A DNA stretch of 64,000 nt from Halpernia frigidisoli (GCF_900113805.1 NZ_FOQT01000003.1:310001-374000), one strand, 5' to 3'; positions 1 to 9,746 are shown, counted from the stretch's first letter. Numbers and translations are program-made. Notes: generated by a model from the sequence alone, not told the origin.

Positions 1-654
1 CGGCGTTCCTGGTTTGCCCATCGTTCCCGGAATAAAACCAATTAACTTTCTATCAACGCCAATTTTACTGTCTCCATTTCCATCGCCGCCTAAAGGGTCA
101 CCCGCATTTCCTTTCGTTCCATTTGTACCTTGCGAGGCCGCTTTATCACCTCGACCTTTCAGTAAATTTCCTATTGCGGCAGTTCCTTTTCCGTCACCAT
201 CAGCATTTGCCTTTTCGGGTTTTGCAGGTGCCGTAGAAATTTTAGGCGCAGCTGTTGTGGTGGGTGTTGCCTTTTCAGCAGTTTTTGTTACTTTTTTTAC
301 CGTTTTTTCAACTTTCTCAACTTTCGGTGAGGAAACTTTTACATTGTTTCCTGTAATGATTTTTTCCGGCGCAGGTTGTGGTTTAGAAACTTCGGGCTGC
401 GGTACAACTTCAGTTTCTGCGGGCGCGAGAGAACCTTCCTGATTTTTAGGCTCTTCTAAATTTGCCCCATGTTGATTGTCTCCAAAATTGATCAACATGG
501 TCGTCACAATTTCCTTTTGCGGAACCGGTGTTTCCTGGATAATTTTATAAAAATAAATAAGTAAAAACAATAATAAAAAAGCCACAAAAGTGATCACGGC
601 GCTCTTAGTCTGATCTTTTTTTTCGTCTTTTATATGTTTTAAAGCATAATCCAT
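1..654 (-). CDS. TonB-like energy transducer, 3' end cut by window
   Basis: Open on the minus strand from an ATG at 654 to the window edge, so only about 218 N-terminal codons are visible. A short cytoplasmic stretch rich in Lys/Asp is followed by one membrane segment (about residues 22-38). After it comes a long periplasmic linker rich in Pro, Lys, Thr, Ala and later Gly/Asp, as in TonB/TolA-type transducers. The C-terminal receptor-contact domain would lie outside the window. It starts one base after the exbD stop in an exbB-exbD-tonB-like operon, so it probably couples proton motive force to outer-membrane transport. The assignment rests on context and composition, since no conserved domain is visible in the part shown. 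Confidence 0.75.
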   Translation of the reverse strand, partial: MDYALKHIKDEKKDQTKSAVITFVAFLLLFLLIYFYKIIQETPVPQKEIVTTMLINFGDNQHGANLEEPKNQEGSLAPAETEVVPQPEVSKPQPAPEKIITGNNVKVSSPKVEKVEKTVKKVTKTAEKATPTTTAAPKISTAPAKPEKANADGDGKGTAAIGNLLKGRGDKAASQGTNGTKGNAGDPLGGDGNGDSKIGVDRKLIGFIPGTMGKPGTP

Positions 655-1050
655 CTATTCCTGAGTTGTCGCTATTGCAAGATTATACTTGTGTTTTTCC
701 GCAATTTCCATCACAAAAACGACGTCTTTATGTTTGGTATTTCCATCTGCTCTAATGGTGAAAGTTGGCGTAGTTTCGTTTTTTAAAACATTAACTAAAT
801 AACTTTCCAAATTTTCTTTAGGAACAGCTTTATCATTAATGTAATAAGTGCCGTCTTCTTTAATTGTCACTGTTGAGGGATCCTGCGCAGAAGTTTCTGT
901 AGCGTCGGCTTTTGGCAATTTCACATCTATCGCACTTTGGCTTATCGCCGAAGACGTTATCATAAAAAATATCAACAACAGAAATATAATATCCGTCATC
1001 GAAGCCATGCTGAACTCGGCGTTGACGCGGTTTCTTCGCTTAAGTTCCAT
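655..1050 (-). CDS. exbD: ExbD/TolR biopolymer transport protein
   Basis: This 131-residue protein has the ExbD/TolR layout: a short basic N-terminus (KRRNRVNAEFSMASMTD), one membrane helix (about 18-38) and a small periplasmic domain. The Asp just before the helix (MTDIIFLLLIFFM) corresponds to the proton-conducting Asp of the family. It acts in the inner membrane with ExbB and a TonB-like protein to energise outer-membrane receptors. It lies directly downstream of exbB and directly upstream of the TonB-like gene, with almost no spacing, so the three are probably co-transcribed. Length is normal. Confidence 0.9.
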   Translation of the reverse strand: MELKRRNRVNAEFSMASMTDIIFLLLIFFMITSSAISQSAIDVKLPKADATETSAQDPSTVTIKEDGTYYINDKAVPKENLESYLVNVLKNETTPTFTIRADGNTKHKDVVFVMEIAEKHKYNLAIATTQE

Positions 1051-1728
1051 TTAAAGTGGTTTATTTAAAGTATCTAAAAAGTCATTCACGTGGGTTTGAA
1101 TTTTTAAAACCACCCGATCCACTTTAGTTACTAAAATATTATAGAAAAAATACGCGGGAATACCGATAAATAAACCAACCGCCGTAGTTGCCATCGCTGT
1201 GTAAATGCCGGAAGCCAATAATTTTGGACTAACTGCGCCGGTTACATTTGAAATTTGAAAAAATGCCATGATCATCCCTATCACCGTTCCCAAAAATCCC
1301 AACATTGGTGCCGCGCCGGAGGCAGAAGCTAAAATATTTAAATTTTTCTCAAGTTTTGAAACTTCAAGTTGTCCCTGATTTTGCATCACGTTAGAAATAT
1401 CAGAAATAGGACGTCCAATTCTGGTCAAACCTTTTTCAATCATTCTTGCTTCAGGTGAATCCGTTGCTTTGCAATAATCTATCGCGCCCTGAATTCTGCC
1501 ACCTTCCACAAAATCCTTAATATTTTCTAAAAAATCTGGAGTGTCTTTCGCCGCCCGTTTAATGAAAAAGTAACGTTCCAAAAATATATAAAGAGCCAAA
1601 GCACCTAAAATAAAAATTGAGATCATTATCAGATTTCCGACCAATCCGCCGCTGAAAAGTATTTCCCAAAGAGAAAAAACGTGCTGTTCTACCGCAGGAT
1701 TTGTAGAATTAATTGTTTGTGCTTGCAA
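1051..1728 (-). CDS. exbB: ExbB/TolQ/MotA proton channel protein
   Basis: A 225-residue protein with three membrane segments, at about 28-52, 138-160 and 176-200. The middle part has the MotA/TolQ/ExbB signature around LASASGAAPMLGFLGTVIGM and ATTAVGLFIGIPAYF. It forms the proton channel that drives ExbD and TonB-like transducers. It is the first gene of the minus-strand operon exbB-exbD-tonB-like. Its stop lies immediately before the exbD start at 1050. Confidence 0.9.
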   Translation of the reverse strand: MQAQTINSTNPAVEQHVFSLWEILFSGGLVGNLIMISIFILGALALYIFLERYFFIKRAAKDTPDFLENIKDFVEGGRIQGAIDYCKATDSPEARMIEKGLTRIGRPISDISNVMQNQGQLEVSKLEKNLNILASASGAAPMLGFLGTVIGMIMAFFQISNVTGAVSPKLLASGIYTAMATTAVGLFIGIPAYFFYNILVTKVDRVVLKIQTHVNDFLDTLNKPL

Positions 1729-1816
1729 AATTGAATAGTTTAAGGTTAGTAGTAAAACGAGTCTAACCGCAAATTATTATAAATTACATTAGAAAAGTTT
1801 AATGAGAAAATGAATG

Positions 1817-2266
1817 TTAATCGTCTATTTCAATTTCTTCTGCCTTAAAATGGCATTTTAATTTAAATGGAATTAACTCGTCAGAACCTGTGTAAAAATC
1901 TGTGATATTACCTTTCCAAAAAAGAAATAAATCTCCTTTTTCATCATTTTCAAACTTCAATGAATTTTCAGATATATACGCATCTTCGTCATCGAAGAGG
2001 TTAACTTCACAGCTACTTTCATCGTCTACCAAAAATGTTTGATCAAGAAGATCATCAGTTTCAATAGGGAAATCTGAAATATTTAATGCAATTTGTGGAA
2101 ACTGGTATTGCAGAGAATCATCCTCCACATGCTCAACATCGTCATCAGAAATAATTTCTACTTCCAAAAAATTTTCATTATTGAGAAATACGGCTTTGCA
2201 GTACGTATTTTTCAGATGATATTTAAGGGTTTCTTCCGGGTGATAAATTTTTAAAATCCCTTTCAT
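1817..2266 (-). CDS. Acidic hypothetical protein
   Basis: I do not recognise this 149-residue protein. It has no signal peptide or membrane segment and is very acidic, with Asp/Glu-rich stretches around residues 45-55 and at the C-terminus (EEIEIDD). I chose the ATG at 2266; a TTG three codons upstream would also be open. It stands alone between the exbB operon and the divergent DUF885 gene. A cytosolic role is likely, but no function can be supported. Confidence 0.65.
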   Translation of the reverse strand: MKGILKIYHPEETLKYHLKNTYCKAVFLNNENFLEVEIISDDDVEHVEDDSLQYQFPQIALNISDFPIETDDLLDQTFLVDDESSCEVNLFDDEDAYISENSLKFENDEKGDLFLFWKGNITDFYTGSDELIPFKLKCHFKAEEIEIDD

Positions 2267-2391
2267 GGCTTTCAAATAGTAGATGTTATATTAAAATGAT
2301 TAGTAGCAAAGATAAAAAATCCAATCAAACAGAGAAACTTTTTATTTTTTTGTGAATTTATAAAAATAATCACGATAAATTATAAAATGAG

Positions 2392-2399
2392 TACTTTTG
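2392..2399 (+). promoter_or_regulatory. Candidate flavobacterial -7 box for the DUF885 gene
   Basis: TACTTTTG fits the Bacteroidota -7 consensus TAnnTTTG and lies 17 bases before the ATG at 2417. No clear -33 TTG at ideal spacing was found, so the call rests on the box and its position. Confidence 0.35.
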
Positions 2400-2416
2400 T
2401 TTAAATATTAAATTCT

Positions 2417-4213
2417 ATGTTTAAACCTCTTGTAAAGCTGATTTCGCTTATTGTTATCTTTTCTTTTTTAATAAATTGCAGTAAAGAACAAAAAAGTGTT
2501 TCTACAGAAAAAACAACATCATTAGACAGCATTGCAGCGAGGTATTATGAAGATTATTTAAAACTTCATCCCTTGGAAGCGACCGCACAAGGCGACAACC
2601 GTTATAATGATCAACTCCCGATCAATATTACACGTCAGCAAATTTCGAAGGAGATCAATCTCTATAACCAGTATCAAAATGAACTTCAAAAAGTAGGATA
2701 CGAAGCTCTATCAGATGATGATAAAGTGGTTTATGATGTTTTAGATTATGAAATAAAAGACAAAATTGAAGGGTTTGCCTATCATCCAGAATTAATTCCG
2801 TTTACTCAATTTGGCGGATTGCCATTAAATTTTCCGCTTTTAGGAAGCGGCGAGGGAAATCAGCCTTTTAAAACAACCAAAGATTACGATAATTGGTTAA
2901 AAAGAATCGATCTTTTTGCTGTTTGGATGGATTCTGCACAAAGCAATTTTCGCAACGGGGAAAAGATTGATTTTGTCTTGCCTAAAAAATTAGTTTTAAA
3001 AATGATTCCTCAAATGCGGGCTGCCGAAATCATATCTACAGACATGAAAAAAAATATTTTTTACGGACCTGTAAATAATATACCAGGCAATTTTTCTTCT
3101 TCTGATAAAAGTAAATATGAAAAACTTTATGCAGAAGCTATTAACACGAAAATTATTCCTGCTTATACAAAAATGGCAGATTTTTTAGAAAAAGAATATT
3201 TGCCAAAAGCAAGAATAACAGATGGATACAATGCTTTACCAAACGGAAGTGCCATTTATAATTATTATGTGAAAAGTTGGACAACAACACAAAAAACACC
3301 GGACGAAATTAATAAACTGGGTCTGCAGCAGGTAGAAATGCTCCGTGCGGAGATGGAAAAAGTTAAGGATGAAGTTGGTTTTAGAGGCAGCTTAGAGCAA
3401 TTCTTAAACTATGAAAAAAGCGATAAAAAAGCGATGCCCTACAAAACCAGTAAAGAAATTATTGCTGGTTTTAATGGGATTTTATCAAAAATAACGCCTG
3501 GCTTAAAGAAAATGTTCAATGTAACACCAAAGACTCCTTTCGAGATTAGGCAAACAGAAAAATTTCGGGAAGCTTCCGCAAGTGCAGAATATATGCAGGG
3601 AACGCCGGACGGAAAAAGACCCGGAATTTTCTACATCCCAATTCCTGATGCGACGAAATTTAATGTGACATCAGGTATGGAATCTTTGTTTTTGCATGAA
3701 GCAATTCCCGGTCATCATTATCAGATATCAATTCAGCAGGAAAACTTAAAACTGCCAAAATTTATGCGTTTTGGCTGGCTTGGAGCTTATGGTGAAGGAT
3801 GGGCACATTATTGTGAAACATTGGGACCAGAATTTGGCCTTTACACAGATCCTTATCAAAAATTAGGTTATTTAAGTGACCAAATGTTGCGCGCAGTAAG
3901 ACTCGTAATAGACACTGGAATTCACACAGGAAAGATGACACGTGAAGATGCTATTACATATTTTCTTTCTAATGTTGCTTATGATGAAGCAGGCGCAACA
4001 GCAGAAGTTGAAAGATATATGGCAGTTCCAGGACAGGCTTTGGGTTATAAAATCGGTTCTTTAAAAATACGGGAACTACGCACTTTTTATGAAAAATCTT
4101 TGGGAAGTAAATTTAATTTAGCAAAATTTCATGATGAAGTTTTGAGTCAGGGTTGTCTTCCATTGGATATTTTAGACAGGAAAATGAGAAACTGGGCAGT
4201 AAAACAAAAATAA
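2417..4213 (+). CDS. DUF885 family lipoprotein, putative metallopeptidase-like
   Basis: 598 residues. The N-terminus is a lipoprotein signal: a hydrophobic run ending in LINC, with Cys21 as the likely lipidated residue, so the protein is probably anchored in the outer or inner membrane facing the periplasm. The rest matches the DUF885 family. The conserved segment LFLHEAIPGHHYQ (about residues 426-438), with clustered His and Glu, and the later GEGWAHYCE (about 456-464) resemble metal-binding motifs. Members are thought to be zinc-dependent peptidases, but the substrate here cannot be told. It lies upstream of a histidine kinase gene with a short 16-base gap and may be co-transcribed with it. 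Confidence 0.85.
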   Translation: MFKPLVKLISLIVIFSFLINCSKEQKSVSTEKTTSLDSIAARYYEDYLKLHPLEATAQGDNRYNDQLPINITRQQISKEINLYNQYQNELQKVGYEALSDDDKVVYDVLDYEIKDKIEGFAYHPELIPFTQFGGLPLNFPLLGSGEGNQPFKTTKDYDNWLKRIDLFAVWMDSAQSNFRNGEKIDFVLPKKLVLKMIPQMRAAEIISTDMKKNIFYGPVNNIPGNFSSSDKSKYEKLYAEAINTKIIPAYTKMADFLEKEYLPKARITDGYNALPNGSAIYNYYVKSWTTTQKTPDEINKLGLQQVEMLRAEMEKVKDEVGFRGSLEQFLNYEKSDKKAMPYKTSKEIIAGFNGILSKITPGLKKMFNVTPKTPFEIRQTEKFREASASAEYMQGTPDGKRPGIFYIPIPDATKFNVTSGMESLFLHEAIPGHHYQISIQQENLKLPKFMRFGWLGAYGEGWAHYCETLGPEFGLYTDPYQKLGYLSDQMLRAVRLVIDTGIHTGKMTREDAITYFLSNVAYDEAGATAEVERYMAVPGQALGYKIGSLKIRELRTFYEKSLGSKFNLAKFHDEVLSQGCLPLDILDRKMRNWAVKQK

Positions 4214-4229
4214 TTTTAATTTTTATCAA

Positions 4230-6071
4230 ATGATAGATTCTCATAAAATTACTGCCAAACCGGATTTTCTTTTGGAAAAAAGTCCATTTGGTGTCTGCTT
4301 ACTCGGAAAAGATTTTAAAATAACCCATGTTAATGAAAAATGGATAGCAATCACATCTAAAGATAAAAAAGATTTAATTGGAAAAGGATTAGCAGACATT
4401 TTTCCGCAGATCAAAAAAAACCTGTCTCATTTTTTAGATGAATTAAAAAATACCAACAGACATTATCACATTCATGAATTTCCCGTTACCATTGAAACTG
4501 AGGGAAATTTAACCGGTCGTTTTTATAATTTTCTTTACTGTCCTGTTTTTGATTCTGAGGGAGAACTGGATTATTTTTGTTCACTAGCAGTCGAAATTCC
4601 AAATGCAGTTGCATTAAAGGATCAGCTTGAAAAAAGTGAAGAAAGACTTCGTTTGGCAACAGAAAGCAACAATATCTCAACCTGGGATCTGAATCTTAAA
4701 AATTTTCAAATTTACCATTCCGAGTCTTTGGCTCATATATTTGGCTATGATTCTACTCATAGTATCACTCAACTGGAGATGAAAAATCATATTATAGATG
4801 AAGATCAGCATTTATTAGATGAAGCACTCGCTGATGCATTAGCCACTGGAAAATATAGCTTTGAAGGAAGGATAAAGGACAAAAATGATAAGATAAAATT
4901 TATAAGCAGCCGCGGAAAAATATTTTATGATGAACAAAATGTTCCAGACAGAATGTTGGGCGTATTACAGGATATCTCAGAAAGAAAAAACCTCGAAAAA
5001 GAAATTGAAGAAAGAGAGGTTCGCTACAAATTTTTAGCCGATGCCATGCCGCAGTTCATTTGGATCGGCGATTCAGACGGTAATTTAAATTACTGGAATC
5101 AGGCTGTGTTTGATTTTAGTGGAAAAACACTTGAAGATTTCACGACTGGTGACGGTTGGCTTCAAATTGTTCATCCCGACGATCGCGAAAAAAACATAGA
5201 AATGTGGCTGAACAGTATCAAAACTAAAACTATTTTTAGTTTAGAGCATCGCTTTCAAAATAAAAATGGTGATTTTAAATGGATGCTGAGTCGTGCTGTT
5301 CCAGATTTTGATGATGAAGGTAACGTCAAGCATTGGGTTGGAACAAGCACCGACATTGATGAAATAAAGAAGCAGGAACATCAGAAAAATGACTTTATTA
5401 AAATGGCCAATCATGAGCTGAAAACGCCTATTACAACGATAAAAGGATATGTGCAGCTGTTAAAGAAAATGCGCGGTAATTCAGATGACCAGTTTTTAAA
5501 TAATTCCCTAAACACCATTGAAAATCAGGTCAATAAATTAAATGGTTTGATTGGGGATTTATTGGATATCTCCAGAATGGAAGACGGCAATCTGCCCTTA
5601 ACAAGAAGGCCATTTTCACTTATAAAACTCGTCACAGAAACCATTGAAGATATTAAAGCCTCAGAAGAGAGCCAAGAAATAAAATTTGTGCTGAACAGCG
5701 ACAGTGATATCGAGGTAAATGCCGATAAAGAAAGAATAACTCAGGTTATAAATAATCTGCTTACCAATGCCATAAAATATTCTCCGAACACAAATAATGT
5801 AGTTGTGGAAATAAGCACAAAAAATAATCAGGCAATAGTTTCTGTAGAAGATTTTGGGATCGGAATGGATAACGAAGAACTTTCAAGGATTTTTCAGCGC
5901 TTCTACAGGGTTTCCGGCGAAGATGAAGAAACATTTCCAGGTTTTGGGATAGGCTTATTTATCGTAAAAGACATTCTTGACCGGCACAAAGGCAAAATTT
6001 GGGTAGAAAGCGAAAAACAAAAAGGCTCCAAATTTTATTTTTCTTTACCTTTAAATAAAAAGAACAAATGA
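4230..6071 (+). CDS. PAS-domain sensor histidine kinase
   Basis: 613 residues without a clear membrane segment, so probably cytosolic. Three PAS-type regions cover roughly residues 10-125, 135-255 and 262-380; the last two end in typical PAC motifs (LGVLQDISERK, WVGTSTDIDE). The HisKA phosphoacceptor is His395 in MANHELKTPITT. The ATPase domain follows, with an N-box near 508 (NNLLTNAIKY) and a G-box near 570 (GFGIGLFIVKDIL). Its TGA overlaps the ATG of the receiver gene, so the two are translationally coupled and form a two-component pair. The signal is unknown; PAS domains suggest redox, light or a small ligand. Confidence 0.92.
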   Translation: MIDSHKITAKPDFLLEKSPFGVCLLGKDFKITHVNEKWIAITSKDKKDLIGKGLADIFPQIKKNLSHFLDELKNTNRHYHIHEFPVTIETEGNLTGRFYNFLYCPVFDSEGELDYFCSLAVEIPNAVALKDQLEKSEERLRLATESNNISTWDLNLKNFQIYHSESLAHIFGYDSTHSITQLEMKNHIIDEDQHLLDEALADALATGKYSFEGRIKDKNDKIKFISSRGKIFYDEQNVPDRMLGVLQDISERKNLEKEIEEREVRYKFLADAMPQFIWIGDSDGNLNYWNQAVFDFSGKTLEDFTTGDGWLQIVHPDDREKNIEMWLNSIKTKTIFSLEHRFQNKNGDFKWMLSRAVPDFDDEGNVKHWVGTSTDIDEIKKQEHQKNDFIKMANHELKTPITTIKGYVQLLKKMRGNSDDQFLNNSLNTIENQVNKLNGLIGDLLDISRMEDGNLPLTRRPFSLIKLVTETIEDIKASEESQEIKFVLNSDSDIEVNADKERITQVINNLLTNAIKYSPNTNNVVVEISTKNNQAIVSVEDFGIGMDNEELSRIFQRFYRVSGEDEETFPGFGIGLFIVKDILDRHKGKIWVESEKQKGSKFYFSLPLNKKNK

Positions 6072-6421
6072 GCATTTTGATCATTGATGATAACCGGGAT
6101 ATTTGTGACCTTATTTTAAATATTCTTCTCTCAGAAGATTTAGAGGCGACCACCTGTAGCAATCCTTTGGAAGCTGCAGATATAATTTCCCGAGTAAAAC
6201 CGAAACTTATCATTACAGACATGTTGATGAGCGGTGTGGATGGAAGAACTTTATGCCAAAAAATACGAGCGGATAACGCCACAAAAGACATTAAAATTAT
6301 AATGATGTCCGCACATCCCGATGCTAAAAAAGAAAGTGAAAATGTTGGCGTGGACGATTTTTTAGCAAAACCATTCGAAATTGATGATTTGGTAAATAAA
6401 GTTAAAAACTTATTGCCTTAA
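6068..6421 (+). CDS. Stand-alone response regulator receiver
   Basis: 117 residues comprising only a CheY-like receiver domain: the acidic pair Asp7/Asp8, phosphoacceptor Asp51 (IITDMLMS) and the conserved Lys101 (FLAKPFE). No DNA-binding output domain is present, so it probably acts by protein contact or as a phosphorelay intermediate. It starts inside the stop of the kinase gene (ATGA overlap), which makes that kinase its likely partner. hemD starts ten bases downstream and may belong to the same transcript. Confidence 0.92.
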   Translation: MSILIIDDNRDICDLILNILLSEDLEATTCSNPLEAADIISRVKPKLIITDMLMSGVDGRTLCQKIRADNATKDIKIIMMSAHPDAKKESENVGVDDFLAKPFEIDDLVNKVKNLLP

Positions 6422-6431
6422 AAAATTTAAA

Positions 6432-7118
6432 ATGAATGTTCTATTTACAAAGGAAATAATTCAGCAACAGGTAATTGCAAACCTGAATGAAACTATTTCG
6501 CCCGTATTTTTAGATGTTTTAAAATTTAAAATTAAAATCCTTAAAAAATTTCCATTAAAAAACCAGTCGCTGATATTTACCAGTGCGAACGGCGTCGAAG
6601 CTTTTTTTAAGAATAATTTTCTACCGAAAGACAATTTTACCGTTTTGCCATTCAATAAAATTTACTGTGTTGGTGCAAAAACAAAATTGAAGTTGCGGGA
6701 ATTTGGTTTTGGTGTCTTTAAAACCGTAAAAAACGCGCAGGAATTATGTGAATTTATAATCGAAAAAAGTAGCAGAGAAGACTTTTTACACTTTTGCGGC
6801 AATCTGACTTTGGATATTTTAGATGAAAAATTGCCTTTGCAAAATATTAAATACGAAAAAATCGAGTGCTACGAAACCGAATTATTATATCCTAAAACTA
6901 GCGAAAATTTTGATGCTTTAGTTTTTTTTAGTCCAAGCGGAGTTCGTAGTTTTGCAAAACATAATTCTCTGGAAAATTCCACGCTATTTTCAATTGGCGA
7001 AACAACGTCCGCAGAAATTAAAAAATTAACAAAAAAAGACATTATCACGAGTAAAGAACAAACTTTAAAATCTTTGCTAAAGCTGATCAATAATAAATTT
7101 AAAGCAAATACTGCTTAA
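6432..7118 (+). CDS. hemD: Uroporphyrinogen-III synthase
   Basis: 228 residues, slightly short for the family, whose sequences diverge strongly. The two-lobed HemD pattern is recognisable: IFTSANGVEAFF in the first lobe, then ALVFFSPSGVRSF and FSIGETTSAEIK in the second. The enzyme closes hydroxymethylbilane to uroporphyrinogen III in haem synthesis. The assignment is strongly supported by hemE directly downstream (six bases apart), which takes the product to coproporphyrinogen. Earlier pathway genes are not in this window. Confidence 0.85.
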   Translation: MNVLFTKEIIQQQVIANLNETISPVFLDVLKFKIKILKKFPLKNQSLIFTSANGVEAFFKNNFLPKDNFTVLPFNKIYCVGAKTKLKLREFGFGVFKTVKNAQELCEFIIEKSSREDFLHFCGNLTLDILDEKLPLQNIKYEKIECYETELLYPKTSENFDALVFFSPSGVRSFAKHNSLENSTLFSIGETTSAEIKKLTKKDIITSKEQTLKSLLKLINNKFKANTA

Positions 7119-7124
7119 CACAAA

Positions 7125-8153
7125 ATGATAAAAAACGACTTATATTTAAGAGCATTAAAAGGAGAAATTGTAGAAAGACCACCTGTCTGGATGATGCGCC
7201 AGGCTGGAAGATTTTTACCAGAATTTCGTGAACTTCGAGGTCAATATGACTTTTTCACCCGTTGTCAAACGCCGGAATTAGCTGCTGAAATCACAATGAT
7301 GCCGATACGCAGATATCCTTTGGATGCGGCTATTTTATTTTCAGATATTTTGGTTATTCCGCAAGCGATGGGAATGGATTTCGAAATGCGTGAAGGTGCA
7401 GGACCTTGGTTAGAAACTCCAATTCGCACTTTAGAACAGGTTCAGAATATAGAAGTTCCGAATGTTGATGATACTTTAGGATATGTTTTTGATGCGATTG
7501 AATTGACTTTAATTAAATTAAATAATGATATTCCATTAATTGGTTTTGCGGGAAGTCCGTGGACGATTTTGTGTTATTGCGTGGAAGGACAAGGTTCTAA
7601 AACCTTTGATAAAGCCAAAACTTTCTGTTTTCAAAATCCGGAAGCGGCGCATTTATTATTGCAAAAAATCACAGATACAACGATTGCCTATTTAAAAAGA
7701 AAAGTTGAAAAAGGCGTTTCTGCCGTTCAGGTTTTTGATTCCTGGGGCGGAATGTTGTCGCCGCAAGATTACCAGGAATTTTCCTGGCATTACATCAATC
7801 AAATTGTGGAAGCGCTTTCGGAAATTTCTCCAGTAGTTGTTTTTGGAAAAGGCTGTTGGTTTGCTTTGGAAGAAATGACTTTATCTAAAGCCTCAGCTTT
7901 AGGCGTAGATTGGACAATTACCCCGGAAAATGCTCGAAGATTAACGGGAGGAAATATCACTTTACAAGGTAATTTTGATCCTTCAAGATTATTGTCGCCG
8001 CCGGAAACTATTAAAAAAATGGTAACAGAAATGATCAACCGTTTTGGAAAAGATAAATATATTGCCAATCTTGGACACGGGATTTTACCAAATATCCCGC
8101 TGGAAAATGCGGAAGCGTTTATTAGAGCGGTTGTGGATTGGAGGGAGAATTAG
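7125..8153 (+). CDS. hemE: Uroporphyrinogen decarboxylase
   Basis: 342 residues, normal length. It carries the N-terminal signature [17 protein letters not shown] and the later [12 protein letters not shown] and GNFDPSRL segments that line the active site. It removes four acetate carboxyl groups from uroporphyrinogen III to give coproporphyrinogen III, in the cytosol. It follows hemD closely and ends before a strong hairpin terminator at 8176-8210. Confidence 0.97.
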   Translation: MIKNDLYLRALKGEIVERPPVWMMRQAGRFLPEFRELRGQYDFFTRCQTPELAAEITMMPIRRYPLDAAILFSDILVIPQAMGMDFEMREGAGPWLETPIRTLEQVQNIEVPNVDDTLGYVFDAIELTLIKLNNDIPLIGFAGSPWTILCYCVEGQGSKTFDKAKTFCFQNPEAAHLLLQKITDTTIAYLKRKVEKGVSAVQVFDSWGGMLSPQDYQEFSWHYINQIVEALSEISPVVVFGKGCWFALEEMTLSKASALGVDWTITPENARRLTGGNITLQGNFDPSRLLSPPETIKKMVTEMINRFGKDKYIANLGHGILPNIPLENAEAFIRAVVDWREN

Positions 8154-8175
8154 AATTTACTTAATATAAAATAAT

Positions 8176-8210
8176 AAAATCCTCGAAACTTTTCAGAATT
8201 CGAGGATTTT
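8176..8210. terminator. Bidirectional terminator between hemE and sufS
   Basis: A perfect 12-bp inverted repeat (AAAATCCTCGAA at 8176-8187 and its complement at 8199-8210) with an 11-base loop. A-rich and T-rich flanks let it work on both strands. It sits between the convergent hemE and sufS genes. Confidence 0.85.
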
Positions 8211-8222
8211 TCTATTTAAATA

Positions 8223-9449
8223 TTAGCCCAACATCCGCTGCGCTTTCTTCACACCTTCGACCAAAACATCAATTTCATCAAAAGTATTATAAACCGCGAA
8301 ACTTGCGCGAACAGTTCCGGCAATTTTAAAATAATCCATAATTGGTTGTGTGCAATGATGGCCGGTTCTCACGGCAATTCCGAGTTTATCTAAGATCATC
8401 CCGACGTCAGAAGCGATTCCAATTCCTTCTAAATTAAAGGAAATAACGCCGGTTCTTTTGGCTTTTTCGGCGTAAATTTTTAGACCTTCAATTTCGAGTA
8501 ATTTTTTCTGTCCGTAGGCTAAAAGTTCATCTTCATGCTTTTGAATATTTGAGATTCCAATAGAATTCATAAAATCGACAGCAGCGCCCATTGCGATATT
8601 TCCGCCGACATTTGGCGTTCCGGCTTCAAATTTAAAAGGCAAACCTGCGTAAGTGGTTTTATCAAAAGTGCAAACGGAGATCATTTCACCGCCGCCATGA
8701 AAAGGTTGAAGTTTTTCCAAAATTTCTGATTTTCCGTAAAAAATTCCCGTTCCCATTGGCGCATAAATTTTATGTCCGGAAAAAACGAAAAAATCACAAT
8801 CCATTTTTTGAACATCAATTTCAAAATGAACCACAGATTGTGCGCCGTCAATTAAAATATAAGCATCAGAATTTTTGCGAACTTTTTTAATAATTTCCTC
8901 AATCGGATTAATTACGCCCAAAGCATTGGAAACCTGATTAACAGACACTATTTTAGTTTTTTCAGACAACCACTCGTCCAAAATATCAATTTGCAAAATG
9001 CCATTTTCATCCATTGGAATCACTCGTAATTTTGCGCCCGTTCTTTCGCAAAGCATTTGCCACGGAACTATATTTGAGTGATGTTCCAAGTATGAAATAA
9101 TTATTTCGTCATCCTTTTTAACCCAATTAGAATTTCCTAAAGCATACGCAATCAGATTGATACCTTCCGTTGTCCCTTTTGTAAAAATAACTTCATAATC
9201 ATGTTTTGCATTGATGAATTTCTGGATTTTTTGTCTTGACAATTCCATTTCTGCCGTTGCCAATTGACTCAAAGTATGAATCCCACGGTGAACATTTGCG
9301 TTGATTTCCTTGTAATATTTTTCCCAAACATTTAATACGGAAATTGGTTTTTGCGAAGTTGCTGCATTGTCTAAATAAACCAAAGGTTTACCATTAACCT
9401 GCTGATTAAGAATAGGAAATTGCGAACGAATATTTTGTAAATCTAACAT
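8223..9449 (-). CDS. sufS: SufS-type cysteine desulfurase
   Basis: 408 residues. A class V PLP-dependent fold: the PLP Lys is about residue 227 (FVFSGHKIYAP), and the catalytic Cys is about 366 in the short SufS-type loop RTGHHCTQPIM. It releases sulfur from cysteine for iron-sulfur cluster assembly and works with SufE, encoded separately at 17529-17948. I chose the ATG at 9449 (MLDLQNIRSQFP); a TTG 21 bases upstream is also open but less likely. It is not next to the other suf genes here. Confidence 0.95.
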   Translation of the reverse strand: MLDLQNIRSQFPILNQQVNGKPLVYLDNAATSQKPISVLNVWEKYYKEINANVHRGIHTLSQLATAEMELSRQKIQKFINAKHDYEVIFTKGTTEGINLIAYALGNSNWVKKDDEIIISYLEHHSNIVPWQMLCERTGAKLRVIPMDENGILQIDILDEWLSEKTKIVSVNQVSNALGVINPIEEIIKKVRKNSDAYILIDGAQSVVHFEIDVQKMDCDFFVFSGHKIYAPMGTGIFYGKSEILEKLQPFHGGGEMISVCTFDKTTYAGLPFKFEAGTPNVGGNIAMGAAVDFMNSIGISNIQKHEDELLAYGQKKLLEIEGLKIYAEKAKRTGVISFNLEGIGIASDVGMILDKLGIAVRTGHHCTQPIMDYFKIAGTVRASFAVYNTFDEIDVLVEGVKKAQRMLG

Positions 9450-9610
9450 TTTTTGTTTTTGAAAAATCAAAGTTACGGATTTCTGAGTGTGAACTTCGTA
9501 TGGTTTTGATCATGTTTTTCGATGATTCTATTTTGGATTTTACTTAGTTTTGCTTTCTAAAGATTTATTTTTTATCGAAAATAAATAATAATTCAAAATC
9601 GCGAAAATTA

Positions 9611-9692
9611 CGCCCCGACTTGAGTGGAGCTCTTTTTATGCGAAGCGAAGCGGAGCATAAAAAAGCGGGAACGGAAGGCGGATAAAGGCGCC
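9611..9692 (+). repeat. Flavobacterial interspersed repeat, copy A
   Basis: An intergenic element beginning GCCCCGACTTGAGTGGAGC and ending around AGCGGGAACGGAAGGCGGA. A central hairpin is formed by CTTTTTATGC (9632-9641) and GCATAAAAAAG (9655-9665). The end motifs recur in the elements at 13604-13710, 22436-22535 and 51741-51835, with different middles. It lies in the 297-base gap between aguA and sufS. The rest of that gap is AT-rich with no further signal seen. Confidence 0.6.
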
Positions 9693-9746
9693 CAAAAAAA
9701 AATAAAGAAAAATTCACTAAAATAAAAAATTCTAATAAAACTAATT

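Noticed and set aside
14-442. Long plus-strand reading frame rich in Pro/Ser/Phe
   Set aside because: It is the antisense shadow of the minus-strand TonB-like gene, which has a proper start, membrane helix and operon context.
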